Both the position numbers and the translations under genes were made by a program. From Cyanobium gracile_A (GTDB lineage Bacteria; Cyanobacteriota; Cyanobacteriia; PCC-6307; Cyanobiaceae): a DNA stretch of 64,000 nt. This document shows, piece after piece, positions 60,182 through 64,000 of this stretch (its first letter is position 1; each line of letters opens with the position of its first letter). The notes under the pieces were generated by a model that was given only the letters and a program-made list of their open reading frames with translations, had not been told where the DNA came from and did no database searches. The stretch is from positions 1-64,000 of the forward strand of contig NZ_JAYGHY010000012.1 in NCBI RefSeq assembly GCF_034931305.1, given 5' to 3'.

Positions 60182-61216
60182 GTGCGCCCGATCCGTTTCC
60201 TGCTTCCCGGCACCACCGGCCGCTTCCGTTGCGGCGGGTTGCTGGTGGAGTTGCAGACGGCTCGCCTGACGGCCCAACTGGTGCCCACCGAGGTGGTCAC
60301 CTACCGGCAACGGGAGGCCGACCACCCCTTTCTTGACGACCTCTTGGCCAGGGAGTCCACGCCGGGGAAAACCCTCTGGATCGTCAGCTGGGGTTTTGAT
60401 GTGCCCGGCCAGCTGCGTCGCTTGCGGGGGCGGCCGGTGGCCTATCACGCCCACAGCAGCGGCTACGGGTTCTCGCTGCCCCCCGGGGTGCCGGTGCTGG
60501 CCGTCAGCCGCAACACCCTCGGCTACTGGGGCGATCGGGCGCCCCGAAACCCCCTGTTTCTGGTGCCCAACGCGTTACAGCCCAAGTGGCTGGAGCGGGG
60601 CAACCGGGCGGCACCCCTCGGTTGCGGGCGGCCCATTGATGTGCTTGTCCAGCAGCGCAAGAGCAGTCGCTATGTCTTGCAGCACCTGGTGCCGGCCTTG
60701 CGCCGCCGGGGGCTGCGGGTGGAGGTGCAGAGCGGCTGGGTGGACGATCTTGTCGATCTGTTCAACAGTGCGGCGGTGGTGTTGTACGACTCCGCCGACT
60801 ACTGGCGCGGCCGGGGGGTGAGCGAGGGGTTCGGTCTGCCACCGCTGGAGGCCCTGGCCTGCGGCTGTGTGGTGTTCAGCAGCCTCAACCACGCCCTGGC
60901 CGACAGCCTTGATCCCGGGGTGGTGGGCCACCAGATCGGCTGCGGCACCCTGGAGAACGATCTGGAGCGGATCCAGGCGGCGGTGGCCGACCCGCAGGCC
61001 TGGCTGCCGCCCCCGGCGCGGCTCTCCAGCTTGCTGGAGGCCTGCAGCGAGCCAGTGCTTCAGGAACGCTGGCACACGGCCCTCGAGGCCATTGATGCCC
61101 ACTGGAGCCACCTGCTGCTGGAGGGGGCGACGCCGCTGCGTTCGTCTCCCCTGCTGGCCCTGCGGATCGACCAGTGGCGGCGACGGTTTTGGACCATGTG
61201 GCGATCACTGAACTGA
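60182..61216 (+). CDS. GT-B (family 4-like) glycosyltransferase
   Basis: The 344-residue protein starts at GTG 60182. The second Rossmann half has the retaining GT4 donor site EGFGLPPLEALACGCVVFSS near residue 214 with Glu-x7-Glu. The first half has RPVAYHAHSSGYGF and LAVSRNTLGYWG. Family 4 enzymes transfer sugars from nucleotide donors to lipid or glycan acceptors. It lies between heme oxygenase and an ABC exporter, so it may act in the same glycan export route. The donor is unknown. Confidence 0.8.
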   Translation: MRPIRFLLPGTTGRFRCGGLLVELQTARLTAQLVPTEVVTYRQREADHPFLDDLLARESTPGKTLWIVSWGFDVPGQLRRLRGRPVAYHAHSSGYGFSLPPGVPVLAVSRNTLGYWGDRAPRNPLFLVPNALQPKWLERGNRAAPLGCGRPIDVLVQQRKSSRYVLQHLVPALRRRGLRVEVQSGWVDDLVDLFNSAAVVLYDSADYWRGRGVSEGFGLPPLEALACGCVVFSSLNHALADSLDPGVVGHQIGCGTLENDLERIQAAVADPQAWLPPPARLSSLLEACSEPVLQERWHTALEAIDAHWSHLLLEGATPLRSSPLLALRIDQWRRRFWTMWRSLN

Positions 61217-61279
61217 CTGGCTGGCGGTGGGACGGTCCCTCTGAGGGCACGGGTACGATTCCGGCAAAAGTCTGACCAG

Positions 61280-63115
61280 ATGTTTCGCAAAAGCCAAACC
61301 TTCAGGAGTTTGGTGCGACTTCTGGCCCAGTTGCCGACACGACGCAAGCGCGCGTTGATTCGGCTGATCCCCCTGGCCATTCTTGCCGGGATTGCCGATC
61401 TGGTGGTGGTGGCCCTGGTGGCCCGTCTGTTCACGGTGGTCGTCGGCGGCGAAAATCGTCCCTCGATCCCCTGGGAAGGTCTGGTTCCGGAAGACCCCAG
61501 GGTCAAGGTGGTGGTGCTGGTGGTGGCCTTTGTGGCGGCTGCCTGGTTTTCCTCGCTCTCGAAGCTTCTGCTGCGGGCCTTCCAGCTGCGCCTTAAGGCT
61601 TCGATCTGGCGTGATCTTTCCGACATGGCCCAGAGGAAGTTGATCGCCCAGCCCTACGTCTATTTTCTGGGGGAGTCGAAGTCCGATATTTCCGCGAAGG
61701 TGCTGATCAATGTGTCGCGTGTCGCCGACATTGTCGTGTTGCCACTGCTGCAGTTGGCCAGTGGCGTGTTCGTGATCGCGCTGCTCTCTGCCGGCATGCT
61801 GATCGTCGGAAAGTTGCTGGCCGTTGTGTTGATTTTGGGGCTCCTGGCTGGTTACCTGCTGATCTCCACCGCCATTACCCCTTTCCTGCGTTTTGCAGCC
61901 CGGCAGAGGATCCTTCTGGAGGTCCGCACGAACACGATTCTTTCTGAATCGATGCGCACCATCCTGGATGTGCAGCTCACCGGCTCGGAGCCCTATTTCG
62001 AGCGTCACTACCAGGAGGCGGGCCGCGAAACCATCCCGTTCATCTGGAAGGCGGATGTCCTGCCTGAGACACCACGGGCGTTGATCGAACCGCTGGGAAT
62101 CACGATGATCTTCGCGGCAGGGATGCTGCCCTTGCTATCCAATCCCGATCCGGGCGCTTTGCTGAAGATTATTCCGTTTCTGGCCACTGTTGCCGTCACG
62201 TCGCTGAAGCTCACTCCACCCCTTCAAGATAGCTTCAGGGCCATCACCTCCCTGCGTGCGGGCCTACCTGACCTGGAGGAGACCCTGAAGCTGATTGAGT
62301 TGCCGGAAAGCCGGCTCACCATCCGCTCCGAGGGGGTCCCCTCCCCGGATGGGGTGATGCCGAAGCGAGCGATCCGCCTCAGTAGCGTCAGTTACCGCTA
62401 TCCCGGCTCCGATATCAATGTCCTCCATGACATTTCGATGTCGATCCCGGTGGGGTCCCGCGTGGCCTTCGTCGGTGCCACCGGCAGCGGGAAGACAACA
62501 ACGGCCAACCAGCTGCTCTGTCTGTTGCGGCCCAGCTCCGGCAGTCTCAAGCTGGATGGCATCGAAGTGGTCGATTCCGACGTGCCGGCTTGGCAGGCGA
62601 ACTGCGCCTATGTGCCCCAGGCGATCAATCTGTTGAATGGCAATATCATCGAGAACATCGCTTTCGCCGAGGAGGTGGATGAGGTCGATCAGATGCGGGT
62701 CTGGGAGGCTCTCCAAGCGGCCCAGCTGGCCGATATCGTCGCTGAACTTCCCTTGGGCCTGTTCACTCCGATCGGCGATAACGGCATCCGGCTGTCCGGG
62801 GGGCAGCGGCAACGATTGGCCCTGGCTCGCGCTTTTTACCGCAATGCCAAGTTCCTGGTGTTGGATGAGGCCACCAGTGCTCTCGACAACCGCACCGAAT
62901 CCGAGGTGATGGATGCCATTGAGGTGATTGGACGCCGCTGTACCTTGGTGGTGATCGCCCATCGCCTCTCCACCGTGATGCGCTCTGATTGCATCTTTGA
63001 ATTCGAAGCCGGTCGTATCAAGGCTTCTGGCACCTTCGACCAACTGCGGCAACGCTCCGATACCTTCAACGATCTGGCCTCTTTTGAACGGCGACTGTCC
63101 AGTCCGCTTGGCTGA
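61280..63115 (+). CDS. ABC exporter with fused permease and ATPase domains
   Basis: The 611-residue half-transporter has a six-helix N-terminal membrane domain (IPLAILAGIADLVVVALVA, VVVLVVAFVAAAWF and later helices) and a C-terminal nucleotide-binding domain: Walker A GATGSGKTT near 398, signature LSGGQRQRLALARAF near 504, Walker B LVLDEATSALD near 527 and H-loop AHRLS near 560. This is the MsbA/PglK plan, typical of lipid-linked glycan or lipid flippases. It follows the GT4 gene by about 60 bp on the same strand. The cargo is not established. Confidence 0.88.
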   Translation: MFRKSQTFRSLVRLLAQLPTRRKRALIRLIPLAILAGIADLVVVALVARLFTVVVGGENRPSIPWEGLVPEDPRVKVVVLVVAFVAAAWFSSLSKLLLRAFQLRLKASIWRDLSDMAQRKLIAQPYVYFLGESKSDISAKVLINVSRVADIVVLPLLQLASGVFVIALLSAGMLIVGKLLAVVLILGLLAGYLLISTAITPFLRFAARQRILLEVRTNTILSESMRTILDVQLTGSEPYFERHYQEAGRETIPFIWKADVLPETPRALIEPLGITMIFAAGMLPLLSNPDPGALLKIIPFLATVAVTSLKLTPPLQDSFRAITSLRAGLPDLEETLKLIELPESRLTIRSEGVPSPDGVMPKRAIRLSSVSYRYPGSDINVLHDISMSIPVGSRVAFVGATGSGKTTTANQLLCLLRPSSGSLKLDGIEVVDSDVPAWQANCAYVPQAINLLNGNIIENIAFAEEVDEVDQMRVWEALQAAQLADIVAELPLGLFTPIGDNGIRLSGGQRQRLALARAFYRNAKFLVLDEATSALDNRTESEVMDAIEVIGRRCTLVVIAHRLSTVMRSDCIFEFEAGRIKASGTFDQLRQRSDTFNDLASFERRLSSPLG

Positions 63116-63268
63116 TTGTTTTGGCCTTCATTGGATGGCTTTTGACAAAGCGCTGTGGAATCAATGACGGTCGTTAGTTCTACGGAATGCTCCTGCATCT
63201 GATTCGGTCAACACGTTGAACGGGACAGGGCTGCTAACGTCAAAAATGAAACCTCTGCGCCGGAGCCT

Positions 63269-64000
63269 GTGAGTTTTCTGGCCGGTCTGAACGAGGCCCA
63301 GCGACGGGCGGTCGATCACCACACCGGTCCGTTGCTGGTGGTGGCCGGGGCCGGCAGCGGCAAGACCCGCGCCCTCACGCACCGCATCGCCCACCTGATC
63401 GGTCACCACGGCGTGGATCCGGCCCAGGTGCTGGCGGTCACCTTCACCAACAAGGCCGCCCGGGAGATGAAGGAGCGCCTTGAGGTGCTGCTGGCCCAGC
63501 GGCTGGCCCAGAGCCAGTTCGGCCAGCCCTGGAGCACCCTGCCGGCCCGTGAGCAAAAGCAGCTGCGCAGCCGCATTTACCGGGAGGTGATCAAGGATCT
63601 CTGGATCGGCACCTTCCACGCCCTGTTCGCCCGGCTGCTCCGCTTCGACATCGACAAGTTCCGCGACCCCGAGGGACTCACCTGGACGCGCCAGTTCTCC
63701 ATCTACGACGAGAGCGACGCCCAGAGCCTGGTCAAGGAGATCGTCACCCAGGAGATGCAGCTTGATCCCAAGCGCTTCGAGCCCAAGAAGGTGCGCTGGG
63801 CGATCAGCAGCGCCAAGAACCAGGGCTGGCTACCGGAGCGCCTTGAGGAGGAGCATGCCGGCCCGCGCGGCAAGCACGAGGCCGAGGCCTACCGCCGCTA
63901 CCGCCGTGCTCTGGCGGCCAACAATGCCCTCGATTTCGACGACCTGCTGTTGATGCCGGTGCAGCTGCTGCAGCAGAACGAGCAGATCCGCCATTACTGG
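63269..64000 (+). CDS. UvrD/PcrA-type DNA helicase (N-terminal part, runs off the window)
   Basis: The frame open from GTG 63269 to the window edge (244 codons) encodes LNEAQRRAVDHHTGPLLVV, Walker A AGAGSGKTRALTHRI near residue 28, motif Ia VLAVTFTNKAAREMKERL, the GTFHALFARLLR block and FDDLLLMPVQL of motif II. This is the 1A/1B region of superfamily 1A helicases that unwind DNA in repair and replication. The C-terminal two-thirds lie outside. An ATG at 63246 is closed by a stop after eight codons, so the GTG is chosen. Confidence 0.93.
   Translation, partial: MSFLAGLNEAQRRAVDHHTGPLLVVAGAGSGKTRALTHRIAHLIGHHGVDPAQVLAVTFTNKAAREMKERLEVLLAQRLAQSQFGQPWSTLPAREQKQLRSRIYREVIKDLWIGTFHALFARLLRFDIDKFRDPEGLTWTRQFSIYDESDAQSLVKEIVTQEMQLDPKRFEPKKVRWAISSAKNQGWLPERLEEEHAGPRGKHEAEAYRRYRRALAANNALDFDDLLLMPVQLLQQNEQIRHYW

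Overview
The window is high-GC cyanobacterial chromosome, most likely a unicellular Synechococcus/Cyanobium-type picocyanobacterium. The evidence is psaC (photosystem I), an NdhS-like NDH-1 subunit, an oxygenic-type heme oxygenase, the acpP-fabF-tkt order, glycolate oxidase subunits GlcE/GlcF, a PEP-CTERM-type protein and dense overlapping genes. The species cannot be fixed from the sequence alone.

Layout. 1-4.6 kb: end of an unknown gene, smpB, ruvB, a TPR lipoprotein-like/secreted protein, an M20 amidohydrolase, a small membrane protein and a HEAT-repeat protein. 4.8-6.4 kb: a TPP riboswitch in front of thiC. 6.5-8.8 kb: an orphan HNH-like nuclease and a decayed stretch with a broken alpha/beta-hydrolase. 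8.7-18.4 kb: a visibly lower-GC, sparsely coding surface-polysaccharide island with GT2 + GtrA, an SDR, a TPP-dependent acetolactate-synthase-like enzyme, glucose-1-phosphate cytidylyltransferase and a GT-C membrane glycosyltransferase. 18.4-25.9 kb: a GC-rich, translationally coupled CDP-3,6-dideoxyhexose operon (relic rfbF, then rfbG, rfbH, paratose-synthase-like, rfbE), a polytopic membrane protein and a GT2 divergent from a small 4-TM protein. 26-38.4 kb: housekeeping and envelope genes (tkt, fabF, acpP, psaC, glmS, TupA-like ATP-grasp, manC, rimM, ndhS, rnc, the RNase P RNA gene, an HpsJ-like protein and a PEP-CTERM protein). 38.6-45.1 kb: tRNA-Arg(CCT), two small unknown genes, glycogen phosphorylase, a CPA2 antiporter, a membrane protein and an alpha/beta-hydrolase. 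45.2-51.5 kb: three tandem acyltransferase-3/SGNH genes. 51.5-64 kb: a mutarotase-like epimerase, glcE, a four-carbon acid sugar kinase, glcF, a second TupA-like ATP-grasp protein, icd, a small unknown protein, heme oxygenase, a GT-B glycosyltransferase, an ABC exporter and the start of a UvrD/PcrA helicase.

Working together. Much of the window concerns the cell surface. Intact RfbF, RfbG, RfbH, a reductase and RfbE make a complete set for CDP-tyvelose apart from the RfbH reductase partner. The TPP enzyme plus SDR in the neighbouring island resemble YerE/YerF, which divert the same CDP-3,6-dideoxy-4-hexulose to a branched-chain sugar (yersiniose type). GT2/GtrA, GT-C, GT-B, TupA-like, ManC and ABC-exporter genes could assemble, modify or export such glycans, and the three acyltransferases could O-acylate them. 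The most unusual structures are the triplicated acyltransferase genes, whose membrane halves are almost identical while their extracytoplasmic SGNH halves have diverged, and the rfbF remnant that appears to mark where an island interrupted or replaced part of the dideoxysugar operon.
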